A DNA stretch of 64,000 nucleotides from Flavobacterium luteolum (lineage in GTDB: Bacteria; Bacteroidota; Bacteroidia; Flavobacteriales; Flavobacteriaceae): contig NZ_CP114286.1 of NCBI RefSeq assembly GCF_027111275.1, positions 4,326,501 to 4,390,500 on the forward strand, in the 5' to 3' direction. Positions within the stretch are counted from its first letter, which is position 1; every line of letters begins with the position of its first letter. The notes beneath the pieces are model-generated. The model saw only the letters and a program-made list of their open reading frames with translations. It did not search any database and was not told where the DNA came from. This document shows positions 53,195 through 62,904 of this stretch, piece by piece. Made by a program: the position numbers and the translations under genes.

Positions 53195-53593
53195 ATGTCG
53201 ACACAATTCACTGCCGTAACCGAAGAAGGTAAAATTCCAAATACTTATATGACAGGCGAAGTGTCATATAAGAAGCAGACAAGCGAAATTCATCCGGAAA
53301 ACACCGTTATTAAAGATGTTTCTTTTGAGCCTGGTGCAAGAAGCAATTGGCGTATCAATGCGAGTCTGCAATTGATTATTGTAACCGATGGAGCGGGCTA
53401 TTACCAAGAAAGAGGCGGACAAATTAATCTTATCGAAAAAGGAAAAGTAATCACGGTTTTACCTGGAATAGAGCATTGGTATGGAGCAACACCAAAAACG
53501 AAATATTCTCATATTACTATTGTTACAGAAGTAGACAAAGGTCATGGAACTTGGCTGGATAGTGTTACCGATGAAGAGTATTATTCGTTTTAG
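53195..53593 (+). CDS. Cupin-domain protein
   Basis: The 132-aa protein is a single cupin 2 barrel: VIKDVSFEPGARSNWRINAS (motif 1 region with the usual G(x)5 spacing but W where His is common), SLQLIIVTDGAGYYQERGGQ, KGKVITVLPGIEHWYGATPK with metal-type His. This resembles the YhhW/gentisate group or carboxymuconolactone-linked cupins that occur with ADH and AKR genes. A metal site may be incomplete. It precedes the alcohol dehydrogenase by 241 nt. Confidence 0.85.
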   Translation: MSTQFTAVTEEGKIPNTYMTGEVSYKKQTSEIHPENTVIKDVSFEPGARSNWRINASLQLIIVTDGAGYYQERGGQINLIEKGKVITVLPGIEHWYGATPKTKYSHITIVTEVDKGHGTWLDSVTDEEYYSF

Positions 53594-53626
53594 ATTCTAA
53601 GCTTCTAAGGTTCTAAGCTTTTGGCT
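53594..53626. repeat. CTAAG-family half element after the cupin gene
   Basis: ATTCTAAGCTTCTAAGGTTCTAAGC, a 9- and 8-nt-spaced CTAAG triplet right after the stop codon. The complementary arm is not found nearby, so this looks like a decayed or solo arm. Confidence 0.6.
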
Positions 53627-53763
53627 TTTGAGTTTTTTTGCGCAGATTTTATTGATTAACAAAAAAATATTTTTTGGTTAGGTTAAAATAATCGAAATTT
53701 ATATAACTATTTGTAAATCAGTACAAATCAGTCGGATCTTTACGCCAATTTCGTAACAGTTTT

Positions 53764-53803
53764 AAACCTGAAACCTGAAACTTGAAACCTGAAACTTGAA
53801 ACA
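53764..53803. repeat. GAAACYT tandem repeat
   Basis: Five 7-nt units of the form CYTGAAA run in tandem upstream of the alcohol dehydrogenase gene. Single units occur at 51958 and, as the complement, at 23894-23912. Confidence 0.8.
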
Positions 53804-53834
53804 AAAAACAATTAACAAAAAACTATAAAAAATT

Positions 53835-54887
53835 ATGGAAACAAAAGACATTAAAGCCTTTGGTACAGAAGCTGCCGAAGCACCATTAAAAACTTTAGAT
53901 ATTAAAAGAAGAGCTGTACAGGCGCATGATGTTGAAATAGAAATTTTGTATTGCGGAATCTGCCACTCAGACTTGCATTCAGCTAGAAACGAATGGCATG
54001 GCACTATTTATCCGATTGTTCCAGGGCATGAGATTGTAGGCCGTGTAACAAAAGTGGGAGATCACGTAAAAGGTTTCAAAGTTGGCGATTTGGCGGGAGT
54101 TGGCTGTATGGTCGATTCTTGCAGAGAATGTGAGCAATGTAAAGAAGGATTGGAGCAATATTGTGATCCAGGAAGCATCTTAACATTCAATTCTCCTGAT
54201 AAACATTTAGGCGGACAAACTTTTGGAGGTTATTCTCAAAGTATTGTAGTCGATGAAGATTTTGTACTTCATATTTCAGATAAATTAGAACTTTCTGCTG
54301 TTGCGCCATTATTGTGCGCAGGAATTACAACATATTCTCCGTTAAAACACTGGAAAGTTGGTCCTGGCCAAACAGTTGGAATTGTAGGTATTGGAGGTTT
54401 AGGACATATGGGAATCAAATTAGCAAAAGCTATGGGAGCTCATGTGGTTGTTCTAACCACTTCTTTATCTAAAGTAGAAGATGCAAAACGTTTGGGTGCC
54501 GATGAGGTTATTTTGTCTACAGATCCAGAGCAAATGGCAAAACACGCCAAAAGCATGAATTTTATCTTAGACTGCGTTTCTGCTGAACACAACATCGATT
54601 CGTATCTAAATTTATTAAAAGTAGACGGAACTTTAACGCTTGTTGGAGCGCCAATGGATCCGCTTCCTGTAACTTCTTTCAGTCTTATTTTAGGAAGAAG
54701 AAGCTTCGCTGGTTCTGCCATTGGAGGAATCGCAGAAACTCAAGAAATGCTTGATTTCTGTGCCGAACACAATATTACTGCCGATGTTGAAGTAATTGGT
54801 GTTAATGATGTAAACGATGCCTACGAAAGATTATTAAAAGGAGATATTAAGTACCGTTTTGTGATTGATATGGCGTCGCTTAAATAA
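53835..54887 (+). CDS. Zinc-dependent alcohol/aldehyde reductase (YahK-like)
   Basis: The 350-aa medium-chain dehydrogenase has the catalytic zinc ligands CGICHSDLH and GHEIVG, the structural zinc motif CRECEQCKEGLEQYC and the GIGGLGHMGIKLAKAMGA nucleotide loop. The LDCVSAEHNIDSYLNLLK and final DIKYRFVIDM match the cinnamyl-alcohol-dehydrogenase/YahK type, which reduces aldehydes with NADPH. It is followed by an aldo/keto reductase across a CTTAG palindrome, likely one operon. Confidence 0.93.
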   Translation: METKDIKAFGTEAAEAPLKTLDIKRRAVQAHDVEIEILYCGICHSDLHSARNEWHGTIYPIVPGHEIVGRVTKVGDHVKGFKVGDLAGVGCMVDSCRECEQCKEGLEQYCDPGSILTFNSPDKHLGGQTFGGYSQSIVVDEDFVLHISDKLELSAVAPLLCAGITTYSPLKHWKVGPGQTVGIVGIGGLGHMGIKLAKAMGAHVVVLTTSLSKVEDAKRLGADEVILSTDPEQMAKHAKSMNFILDCVSAEHNIDSYLNLLKVDGTLTLVGAPMDPLPVTSFSLILGRRSFAGSAIGGIAETQEMLDFCAEHNITADVEVIGVNDVNDAYERLLKGDIKYRFVIDMASLK

Positions 54888-54889
54888 GT

Positions 54890-56100
<1,211 letters not shown>

Positions 56101-56106
56101 AAAACA

Positions 56107-56142
56107 AACCCCTCAAGCAATTCAACTCTTGAGGGGGTTTTT
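56107..56142 (+). terminator. Intrinsic terminator after the AKR gene
   Basis: AACCCCTCAAG (56107-56117) pairs with CTTGAGGGGGTTT (56128-56140) and T follows. Confidence 0.85.
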
Positions 56143-56151
56143 AGCAAAGAT

Positions 56152-56212
56152 TTGAGGTTCTTATATACTTTATACTTAGAATCTCAGAACCTTAGAATCT
56201 TAGCGTCTTAAT
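56152..56212. repeat. CTTAG-family half element beside the DUF4142 gene
   Basis: GAGGTTCTT at 56153 is followed by the octamers CTTAGAAT, CTCAGAAC, CTTAGAAT, CTTAGCGT and CTTA (56175-56211), at an exact 8-nt period. The complementary arm is short or decayed. Confidence 0.75.
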
Positions 56213-56217
56213 TCATT

Positions 56218-56805
56218 TTACTTTTTGTCTAGGTTTTGTTTCAGCAATTTAGCATGTTCCAAATGCGCTGTTAAACCTGCAATATTGTTAGAAGCCCAAG
56301 TTTTTACATCTTCGTCAACGGCATTTTTAGTTGCATCTTGAAGCTTTTTGATCGCTTTTTCGTGACCATCAATCATCATATCAGCGAATTTTTTATCAAA
56401 ATCAATACCCGATTTCTCGTTTAATTTATTGTATTCTTCTTGTCCTTCCTCAGTTAGAGAAGTTGGAAGAGTAAAGTTTTTCGCTTTTGCTAAAGCACTT
56501 ACTTCAGAAGCCGATTTAGTGTGCTCATCAACAAGCATTTTACCAAATTTTTTCACTTCAGGATTTGTACTTTTTGTTTGCGCCAGTTTACCGATTTCGA
56601 TTTCTGCCAAATTAATTTCAGCTTGATCTACCAAAAATTCAGAATCATCTTCTTTACTGTCTATAGAATCAAATTTTGCTTCGTTTGCGTCTTCTGCAAC
56701 TTCTTTTGGATCTTCTTGTTTGGTTTCGTTTTTACAAGATTGAAGGAATATAATAAGAAGTCCTGCTCCTAAAATGGCTTTTCCGGCTAATAATAACTTT
56801 TTCAT
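56218..56805 (-). CDS. DUF4142 lipoprotein
   Basis: The 195-aa protein is a lipoprotein (lipobox IIFLQSC, residue 23) with a ferritin-like four-helix DUF4142 domain in the C-terminal 140 residues. Seen are FLVDQAEINLAEIEIGKLAQ, VKKFGKMLVDEHTKSASEVS, FDKKFADMMIDGHEKAIKKL and LTAHLEHAKLLKQNL. The His and Glu residues (DEHTK, DGHEKA) suggest a metal-binding ferritin-like site, unproven. It marks the beginning of the stress-related block on this side. Minus strand, alone. Confidence 0.88.
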   Translation of the reverse strand: MKKLLLAGKAILGAGLLIIFLQSCKNETKQEDPKEVAEDANEAKFDSIDSKEDDSEFLVDQAEINLAEIEIGKLAQTKSTNPEVKKFGKMLVDEHTKSASEVSALAKAKNFTLPTSLTEEGQEEYNKLNEKSGIDFDKKFADMMIDGHEKAIKKLQDATKNAVDEDVKTWASNNIAGLTAHLEHAKLLKQNLDKK

Positions 56806-56977
56806 GATTTTAATAGTTTAAATGTTATAATGTAAAATTATGGAGTACTTACAGGAATGTCTTACAGGATTTTGAGAGATTGTTATAGGATTAAGATGTA
56901 GTTATTAGCTATTTAATTTTGTTTAGTATTTTAAATAAGCATAAGTTTGTTATTTTAAGAAAAATATTACTTTTAAA

Positions 56978-57418
56978 ATGAATATTCAATCAGAGTTTAG
57001 AAATGCATTGTTTGTAAGAATACTAATGGGTGTTGTTCTTTTTGTAACATCATTATTTTATGTTGTATATAATTTACTGATAATTTTCAATCCAAATCCA
57101 TTATTGATTGTTACATGTTTGGTTCTTTTATTTACTATTTATTGTATTCCTGATTTGTTTGAAATATTTACATTGACGATTAAAGATGATGGAATTGAAA
57201 TAAGAACGCTTATTACTGGTCGTAAAAAGTTTATTGCTTATGATAGTATTAAAAATATTAAGAGAGGAAAAGTTAGATTTCGAACTAAAACAGGAACCAT
57301 ATCAGATGGATATTATTATAGTACATTGATATTTAAAGATAATACAAGTATAATAATCTCTCCAGATCATTTTAAAAATTATCAGACTTTGATGAGTTAT
57401 ATTTATGAGAAATTTTAA
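56978..57418 (+). CDS. Membrane protein with PH-like domain
   Basis: The 146-aa protein has two hydrophobic helices near the N-terminus (VRILMGVVLFVTSLFYVVYN, LLIVTCLVLLFTIYCI) followed by a beta-rich cytoplasmic domain beginning FTLTIKDDGIEIRTLITGRK and ending with DNTSIIISPDHFKNYQTLMS. This resembles YcxB-like or bPH2 domains. I do not assign a function. An intrinsic terminator is at 57444. Confidence 0.7.
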   Translation: MNIQSEFRNALFVRILMGVVLFVTSLFYVVYNLLIIFNPNPLLIVTCLVLLFTIYCIPDLFEIFTLTIKDDGIEIRTLITGRKKFIAYDSIKNIKRGKVRFRTKTGTISDGYYYSTLIFKDNTSIIISPDHFKNYQTLMSYIYEKF

Positions 57419-57443
57419 GTTTAAGAAATCAATAATAGAGCCT

Positions 57444-57478
57444 AATCCCAATTCCAAAAAGAATTGGGATTTTTTTTT
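57444..57478 (+). terminator. Intrinsic terminator after the PH-like membrane protein
   Basis: AATCCCAATTC pairs with GAATTGGGATT around CAAAAA, followed by eight T. Confidence 0.9.
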
Positions 57479-57657
57479 GACTACTAACATTTCACAAATC
57501 ACATTTCACAAAAAAAACATTTTACATTTCCCCTTACACAATTCCCATCCTACAAATATGAAATATCGAGCCAAAATTCTATAACAGATTCGCTTAACAT
57601 TTTCAGGAACTTTGACTTATCAGATTTTTAGAATTTAAACCCTTAAAATTTAAAGTC

Positions 57658-57897
57658 ATGCCAGATCCAAGAATTAAGAATGAAGCGCAATATGAAGCAC
57701 TGGTAAAAAAAGGATATAGCAAAGAAAAATCGGCTCGAATTGCCAATACACCAGACGCAGGTAAAAAAGGCGGAAAAGCAAAACCGTATGAAGAATGGAC
57801 AAAAGAAGAACTTCTGAAACAAGCCAGTAAAGTAGGCATAAAAGGAAGATCTTATATGAACAAAAGAGGTTTAATTGAGTCTCTAAGAAATAATTAA
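57658..57897 (+). CDS. DUF7218-like small basic protein
   Basis: The 79-aa protein reads MPDPRIKNEAQYEALVKKGY, SKEKSARIANTPDAGKKGGK and a C-terminal EEWTKEELLKQASKVGIKGR then RSYMNKRGLIESLRNN. The second half has the Rho-termination-factor N-terminal / SAP-like helix-loop-helix pattern, which binds nucleic acid. It lies 40 nt upstream of the topoisomerase IB gene and is likely cotranscribed. The family is common beside stress genes in soil bacteria. Confidence 0.75.
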   Translation: MPDPRIKNEAQYEALVKKGYSKEKSARIANTPDAGKKGGKAKPYEEWTKEELLKQASKVGIKGRSYMNKRGLIESLRNN

Positions 57898-57937
57898 AAT
57901 AATAACTAAGTTTTAATGTGATAAAATTTTAAATACC

Positions 57938-59035
57938 ATGAATGCTGCAGCTAGAAAAGAAATCTTAATGAATCAGCTGATTAAAGCTCCACATTTGGTC
58001 ATCGAAAAACTGGATTTGGAATACATCAATGATCGTCAATTGACAATTGTACGCTGTCGCGAAGGTGAGAATTTCGTTTATAAAAAGAACGGAAGGCATC
58101 TTAAAAATAAAAATGAAATTAAACGCATTAATAGCTTAGTGCTTCCGCCAGCTTGGGAAAATGTTAGAATTACAGATGTAACAAACGGGCATTTGCAAGC
58201 AGTAGGAACCGATGTTAAAAATAGAAAACAATACCGTTATCATCCGAGATGGAATTTGATACGAAACCAAACCAAGTTTTACAAAATTGCTTCGTTTGGT
58301 GCCAAGCTTCCTTTAATTAGAAAGCAGGTCGATATTGATTTAGAAAAGAAAGAATGGTCAAAAGAGAAAGTAATTGCTTTGGTGATTCGGTTAATGGAAG
58401 AGACGCATATTCGGATTGGAAACGAGAAATATGCCAAAGACAATAAATCGTACGGACTTTCGACTTTAAGGAAACGCCATATTAATATCAATAAGAATTC
58501 GCTTCGATTTGAATTTATTGGAAAAAAGGGAGTACAGCATACCATTACGACTCGAAATAAACAATTGATCAAACTGGTAAGCCGTTGCGAAGAAATTCCA
58601 GGTTGGGAAGTTTTTAAATATTACGATAAAAATGGCGAAAAGAAAGTACTCGACAGCCATATGGTCAACGAGTATTTGCATACTATTTCGGGAGAAGATT
58701 TTAGTGCAAAAGATTTTAGAACTTGGGCAGCTTCGATTATTTTTTTTGAAAGTCTAATGGAGCTCGGAATTACAAATGACGAAAAAGAAAGCAAACAGAA
58801 CATTATAACTGCTTTTGATTTAACTGCCGAAGCACTTGGAAATACAAGAAAAGTATGCAAAGATTATTACGTTCATCCGCTTTTAATTTCGACTTATGAA
58901 GACGGCTCGATTCAGAAATATTTTGATATAGCCAAGAAAAGCCGAAGCACAAAAAAGTATTTTACAAAATCAGAAATAGCATTTTCAGAATTGATTGAGA
59001 ATTATCAGATCAATTTAGAATCGCCTTGTCAATAA
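57938..59035 (+). CDS. Type IB DNA topoisomerase (poxvirus-like)
   Basis: The 365-aa enzyme relaxes DNA supercoils via a 3-prime phosphotyrosine. It has the N-terminal domain with LVLPPAWENVRITDVTNGHL and the catalytic domain with RIGNEKYAKDNKSYGLSTLR (catalytic Arg), KKGVQHTITTRNK (Lys), DFSAKDFRTWAAS and NTRKVCKDYYVHPLL containing the active-site Tyr. The size fits bacterial members of the vaccinia-type IB group. Bacterial copies often sit next to stress loci, as here. Confidence 0.94.
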   Translation: MNAAARKEILMNQLIKAPHLVIEKLDLEYINDRQLTIVRCREGENFVYKKNGRHLKNKNEIKRINSLVLPPAWENVRITDVTNGHLQAVGTDVKNRKQYRYHPRWNLIRNQTKFYKIASFGAKLPLIRKQVDIDLEKKEWSKEKVIALVIRLMEETHIRIGNEKYAKDNKSYGLSTLRKRHININKNSLRFEFIGKKGVQHTITTRNKQLIKLVSRCEEIPGWEVFKYYDKNGEKKVLDSHMVNEYLHTISGEDFSAKDFRTWAASIIFFESLMELGITNDEKESKQNIITAFDLTAEALGNTRKVCKDYYVHPLLISTYEDGSIQKYFDIAKKSRSTKKYFTKSEIAFSELIENYQINLESPCQ

Positions 59036-59112
59036 AAGAGTTACTGCATCTCTTAAAAAGCTGAAAAGTTTGAATTACAAACAAAATCATTATTAACTAA
59101 AAAACTATTATT

Positions 59113-59277
59113 ATGTTACGTTGGACAGTCACTTTTATTATTCTAGCCATAGTGGCGGGAATATTTGGATTCGGTGGAATTGCCGCTGGAGCCGCTAGTA
59201 TAGCTAAAATTTTATTCTTTATATTTTTAGTTCTTTTCGTTATTTCTTTAATAAGCGGAAGATCAACAAGAGTATAG
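59113..59277 (+). CDS. DUF1328 small membrane protein
   Basis: The 54-aa peptide [20 protein letters not shown] then [20 protein letters not shown] and a short basic tail SGRSTRV matches the DUF1328 (YtjA) family: two membrane segments separated by a GG-I-A turn. The gene lies after the topoisomerase IB gene and before a hairpin terminator. The family is expressed in stress conditions in several bacteria. Confidence 0.85.
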   Translation: MLRWTVTFIILAIVAGIFGFGGIAAGAASIAKILFFIFLVLFVISLISGRSTRV

Positions 59278-59306
59278 AAGAAGTATCAGTAAATACAAAA
59301 AAATCA

Positions 59307-59340
59307 AAACGGCACATCTTATTTCGAAGATGTGTCGTTT
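59307..59340 (+). terminator. Terminator-like hairpin after the DUF1328 gene
   Basis: AAACGGCACATCTT pairs with AAGATGTGTCGTTT with one G-T-type mismatch. The T tract is short, so termination strength is uncertain. Confidence 0.6.
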
Positions 59341-59366
59341 GTGGTTTGATTAAAAAAAAGCAAATA

Positions 59367-60014
59367 ATGGGAACAAAAAGCGGTGCTTATCAGGATGTTT
59401 ATATTAAAAGAGAAGACGAAATGGTAAGCCTTAAAAATGATGTGACAGATTTTTGTGAAAAGTATATAAAACCTGTTCATCCTAAAGATTGGGATTGGTC
59501 GGTGCGTGATTTTGAAAATCCTAAAAACGATCCGACAACTGCAGAAGCACGAGCTATTGCAAATGTGGTTTTTAAGGATTTGAATGATAAAAAACACACC
59601 GATGTTGATCTTTCTACAATGAATAATGTTCATGCAATAAAAGCCTACCTGGATCCGAAAAGCAAACATGAAGCTTTTAATATGGAAGAATTTGCTTTTG
59701 CATTAAAAGTTGAATTGGAGCACGGAAGGGTAAAAGATGTAAATGTTACCAATAACCATCCGTTTTTGACGGCTATGATTGCGCTTGCACACATGACTGA
59801 AAGTCTGACGTATTATAAAAGATTGAAAGTGATGGAAGCTGAGGGCGAGATTTATGAAATTGTTAGAAAATTAGAAGCATCGCCAGTTGGCAAGGAAAAA
59901 TGGTATAAAGAATTAGGGAAAGCAGAACAGGAGCTTAACGAAGCCAAAGCCGGATTAGCCGAGCGTTTGGCACGTATGGACGATATTCCAGTATTGAAAA
60001 TTATTGGAGATTAG
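59367..60014 (+). CDS. DUF5661-like helical protein
   Basis: The 215-aa protein starts at an ATG (MGTKSGAYQDVYIKREDEMV) and ends with a helical C-terminal region. The middle shows VHAIKAYLDPKSKHEAFNME, FALKVELEHGRVKDVNVTNN and LTAMIALAHMTESLTYYKRL, resembling DUF5661 (a domain seen near phage and virus genes and in stress loci). The upstream in-frame ATG (59346) is eight codons of hairpin-linked sequence. The role is unknown and the family link is tentative. Confidence 0.65.
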   Translation: MGTKSGAYQDVYIKREDEMVSLKNDVTDFCEKYIKPVHPKDWDWSVRDFENPKNDPTTAEARAIANVVFKDLNDKKHTDVDLSTMNNVHAIKAYLDPKSKHEAFNMEEFAFALKVELEHGRVKDVNVTNNHPFLTAMIALAHMTESLTYYKRLKVMEAEGEIYEIVRKLEASPVGKEKWYKELGKAEQELNEAKAGLAERLARMDDIPVLKIIGD

Positions 60015-60033
60015 TGTTGAATTTTAAACTCAA

Positions 60034-60069
60034 AAAAACCGTCTTGTTATTTAACGAGACGGTTTTTTA
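60034..60069. terminator. Bidirectional terminator
   Basis: AAAAAACCGTCTTGTT and AACGAGACGGTTTTTT pair with one G-T pair and lie between converging genes. Confidence 0.88.
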
Positions 60070-60084
60070 TCCTTTAAAAAAAAA

Positions 60085-60624
60085 TTAGAATTTGCGAGGA
60101 TCATTTTCTGGATATCTCTCGTCATCCTTATCTTCCTGAACATCATCTTCGATATAATCAGTGTCATCATCCTCGCCTATGTCTTCTTCTATGTCTTCTT
60201 CTATGTACTCGTCTTCATCATCTTCATCATCATCTTCGTCAAGATCTTCCAAGACGTCTTCAGTTTCATTAAAATCATATTCTTCTTCGGTTAAATCTGA
60301 AGGATTGTCAAATTCGTCGTTTTCTTCGAAATCATCTTCCAATTCGACTTCATAAATATCATCGTTATTATCTTCTAAATCCCTGTCCTTATGAAAATCA
60401 TCATTTAAATCATCCAAATCATCATCGGCAAAATCCTCCTGATCTGGATTAGGTCGGTTCGGATTGAAGCCATTTCTTACCGTATATCCTCGTTCTGCAA
60501 TTTCACGATTATCGGTATCCGATTTTCTAATATCGTTTTTAAGATCTTCTGCCAGATTTCGGTCATCTGAAAAATGTTCTCTAAAATCTTTATTCGTGCC
60601 GTTGTTTTTATCTATAGTATTCAT
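60085..60624 (-). CDS. Highly acidic, low-complexity protein
   Basis: The 179-aa protein is dominated by Asp and Glu: residues 62-175 consist of short runs such as DDLDDLNDDFHKDRDLEDNN and DEDDDEDDEDEYIEEDIEED. The N-terminal 55 residues are mixed (HFSDDRNLAEDLKNDIRKSD, GYTVRNGFNPNRPNPDQEDF). No membrane segment or signal peptide is visible. The opposite frame reads as poly-Ser and is not a gene. It could bind cations or basic proteins or act as a disordered stress protein. The codon-level coherence and stress-gene neighbours favour a real gene. Confidence 0.7.
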   Translation of the reverse strand: MNTIDKNNGTNKDFREHFSDDRNLAEDLKNDIRKSDTDNREIAERGYTVRNGFNPNRPNPDQEDFADDDLDDLNDDFHKDRDLEDNNDDIYEVELEDDFEENDEFDNPSDLTEEEYDFNETEDVLEDLDEDDDEDDEDEYIEEDIEEDIGEDDDTDYIEDDVQEDKDDERYPENDPRKF

Positions 60625-60651
60625 GATCGCTGTTTTTTATGATTATATATA

Positions 60652-60659
60652 CAAAGCTA
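60652..60659 (-). promoter_or_regulatory. Candidate -7 element for the acidic protein gene
   Basis: Minus-strand TAGCTTTG fits TAnnTTTG about 30 nt before the start codon. The TTG partner is not found. Confidence 0.4.
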
Positions 60660-60810
60660 GCATGAAGCTGACGGAATATATTATAAAATTATAAAGTGTA
60701 ATTCTATAATTAACAGATGTTTAGAATGGAATTTTAACTTGTAATCATATAACCCATCTGATTGTGCAGGCAGTAATTTTACCAGCATATTAATCATAAA
60801 AACTATTACC

Positions 60811-61374
60811 ATGAAAACTACAGATAGTAAAAATGCAAAAGAAACTACGCCGAGAGGAGTTACCAAGCCGAAGTCGAATGCTGCTTCAGGATTAACAGAG
60901 TTATTTGAAGACGGATTAAAAGATATTTATTGGGCAGAAAAAGCACTTACAAAAGCTTTGCCTGTAATGGTAAAAAACGCTTCTTCTGTTGAATTGAAAG
61001 ATGCGATTGACAATCATTTAACCGAAACCGAAGAACAGATTATTCGTTTGGAAGAAATTTTTAAAATTATTGGTAAAAAAGCAACAGCAAAAAAATGCGA
61101 TGCAATGGAAGGTTTAATTGAAGAAGCCAAAGGAATGCTCGAGGAAACCGAACTTGGAGTAGTGCGAGATGCAGCAATTATTGCAGCAAGTCAGAAAATT
61201 GAGCATTATGAAATTGCTACTTATGGTACTTTAAGACAATTTGCAGAAACGCTAGGTCTGCCAGAAGCAGCAACTTTATTAGAACAAACGCTCGACGAAG
61301 AAAAAGGAGCCGATAAAACCCTTACAGAAGTCGCTGTAAACGCAGTAAATCTTGAAGCTGCTGAACTTGAATAG
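60811..61374 (+). CDS. DUF892 (YciE/YciF-type) ferritin-like protein
   Basis: The 187-aa protein has a disordered N-terminal 25 residues, then the DUF892 four-helix bundle: LTELFEDGLKDIYWAEKALT, LPVMVKNASSVELKDAIDNH, HLTETEEQIIRLEEIFKIIG, and KIEHYEIATYGTLRQFAETL with TLEQTLDEEKGADKTL. The Glu and His positions suit a diiron site. YciF-type proteins are induced by osmotic and stationary stress in enterobacteria. A terminator follows at 61393. Confidence 0.92.
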   Translation: MKTTDSKNAKETTPRGVTKPKSNAASGLTELFEDGLKDIYWAEKALTKALPVMVKNASSVELKDAIDNHLTETEEQIIRLEEIFKIIGKKATAKKCDAMEGLIEEAKGMLEETELGVVRDAAIIAASQKIEHYEIATYGTLRQFAETLGLPEAATLLEQTLDEEKGADKTLTEVAVNAVNLEAAELE

Positions 61375-61392
61375 CAGATTAAGAAATGAAAT

Positions 61393-61422
61393 AAAAGTGC
61401 AGTTCTAAATCTGCACTTTTTT
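61393..61422 (+). terminator. Intrinsic terminator after the DUF892 gene
   Basis: AAAAGTGCAG (61393-61402) pairs with CTGCACTTTT (61411-61420) around TTCTAAAT, and T follows. Confidence 0.88.
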
Positions 61423-61444
61423 AGTTAAATAAAAAATTCAGTAT

Positions 61445-62176
61445 ATGCCCGAAGGTCCGTCTATAGTAATCTTAAAAGAAGAAGTGCAGCAATTTGCCGG
61501 ACAGAAAATAATTTCTGTATCTGGAAATGCCCATATTGATATTTCTCGCCTGAAGGATAAAACCGTTCTTGCTTTTAAAACTTGGGGAAAACATTTTTTA
61601 ATCTGTTTTGATTCCTTTACAGTGAAAATTCACATGTTAATGTTCGGAACGTATCGAATTAATGAACGTAAAGATTCAAAACCTAGATTGAGTCTAGTTT
61701 TTGAGAATGGAGAGATCAATTTCTACACTTGCTCAGTTAAAATTTTAGAAGGCGATGTCAATTCACATTACGATTGGAGTGTCGATGTAATGAATGAAAA
61801 TTGGAATCCGAAAAAGGCAAAAGCTAGTGTCGACAAAATGGAGAATAAAATGATTTGCGATGTAATTCTAGATCAGGATATTTTTTCTGGAGTGGGTAAT
61901 ATCATTAAAAATGAAGTTTTGTACCGCTGTTATGTACATCCAGAATCGATTGTAGAGAAAATTCCGCCTCACGTTATTAGTGAGCTTATTGCGGAATGTT
62001 CTACTTATAGTTTTGAATTTTTGTATTGGAAAAAGAAATTCGAACTGAAACAACATTGGGAAGCTTATACCAAAAGTATTTGTTTGCGATGTAATCTGCC
62101 GTTTCAAAGAAAACAGACGGGAGAGCGAAAACGCAGAAGTTTTTTCTGCACCAATTGTCAACAACTATACAAATGA
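61445..62176 (+). CDS. Fpg/Nei-family DNA glycosylase
   Basis: The 243-aa base-excision glycosylase starts MPEGPSIVILKEEVQQF. After Met removal Pro2 is the Schiff-base nucleophile and Glu3 the helper acid. The helix-two-turn-helix region contains VGNIIKNEVLYRCYVHPES, and the C-terminal zinc finger is CLRCNLPFQRKQTGERKRRS then FCTNCQQ. The TGERKRR loop holds a basic residue for lesion contact. Nei-like (oxidised pyrimidine) more likely than Fpg, from the MPEGP and short form. It overlaps the following DUF72 gene by four bases. Confidence 0.88.
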   Translation: MPEGPSIVILKEEVQQFAGQKIISVSGNAHIDISRLKDKTVLAFKTWGKHFLICFDSFTVKIHMLMFGTYRINERKDSKPRLSLVFENGEINFYTCSVKILEGDVNSHYDWSVDVMNENWNPKKAKASVDKMENKMICDVILDQDIFSGVGNIIKNEVLYRCYVHPESIVEKIPPHVISELIAECSTYSFEFLYWKKKFELKQHWEAYTKSICLRCNLPFQRKQTGERKRRSFFCTNCQQLYK

Positions 62177-62886
62177 AAAATCAAGTAATAATAGGATGTT
62201 CAAGCTTTTATAACAGTTTCTGGAAAAATATTTTTTATCCTCAAAACCTGCCTTCAAAGCAATGGTTTGAGTTTTATTGCCATCATTTTGATACTTACGA
62301 ATTTAACGGCAGTTTTTATAAATTTCCGACAGTAAGAATTTTTCAAAATTGGTACAATAAAACGCCTGAATCTTTCAAGTTTTCAGTAAAAGTGCCCAAA
62401 GAAATTACCCATATCAAAAAACTGCAAGAATGTGAAACGCTATTGAATGACTTTTATGAAGTCTGTAAAGTAGGTATGAAAGAAAAACTTGCGGTAGTTT
62501 TATTTCAATTTCCTCCGAGTTATATTTTTAGTCGAGAAAAATTAGAAACTATAATCAATAGCCTAGATTATAATTTTAAAAATGTAGTCGAATTTCGTCA
62601 TGAAAGCTGGTGGAATGACGAGGTGTGGAATGTTTTCAAAGAAAATAATATTACATTTTGCAGTGTGAGCCATCCCAATCTTCCTCAAACTATTTTTAAA
62701 GATTTTCCACTTTTCTATATGCGATTTCATGGAGTTCCAAAATTGTTTTATTCTAGTTATTCTACTGAAGAATTGACTAAAATAAACCGTGAAATTCATT
62801 CCAAAAAAGGTTTTATTTATTTTAATAACACAGCAAGCGAAGCAGGAATTTTGAATGCCTTGGAGTTGAAAAGAATGAATAGTTAG
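62173..62886 (+). CDS. DUF72 family protein
   Basis: The 237-aa protein reads IIGCSSFYNSFWKNIFYPQN, YEFNGSFYKFPTVRIFQNWY, KFSVKVPKEITHIKKLQECE and VEFRHESWWNDEVWNVFKEN, in the TIM-barrel order of DUF72 (YecE-like). Start 62173 overlaps the glycosylase stop by four bases (ATGA). The family is of unknown function and sometimes sits near DNA repair genes. This tight coupling to a Fpg/Nei gene is a useful hint. Confidence 0.9.
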   Translation: MKNQVIIGCSSFYNSFWKNIFYPQNLPSKQWFEFYCHHFDTYEFNGSFYKFPTVRIFQNWYNKTPESFKFSVKVPKEITHIKKLQECETLLNDFYEVCKVGMKEKLAVVLFQFPPSYIFSREKLETIINSLDYNFKNVVEFRHESWWNDEVWNVFKENNITFCSVSHPNLPQTIFKDFPLFYMRFHGVPKLFYSSYSTEELTKINREIHSKKGFIYFNNTASEAGILNALELKRMNS

Positions 62887-62904
62887 AGACTTTCTTGCTT
62901 TTTT

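Noticed and set aside
60161-60355. Poly-serine frame on the plus strand
   Set aside because: It is the antisense reading of the acidic Asp/Glu gene.
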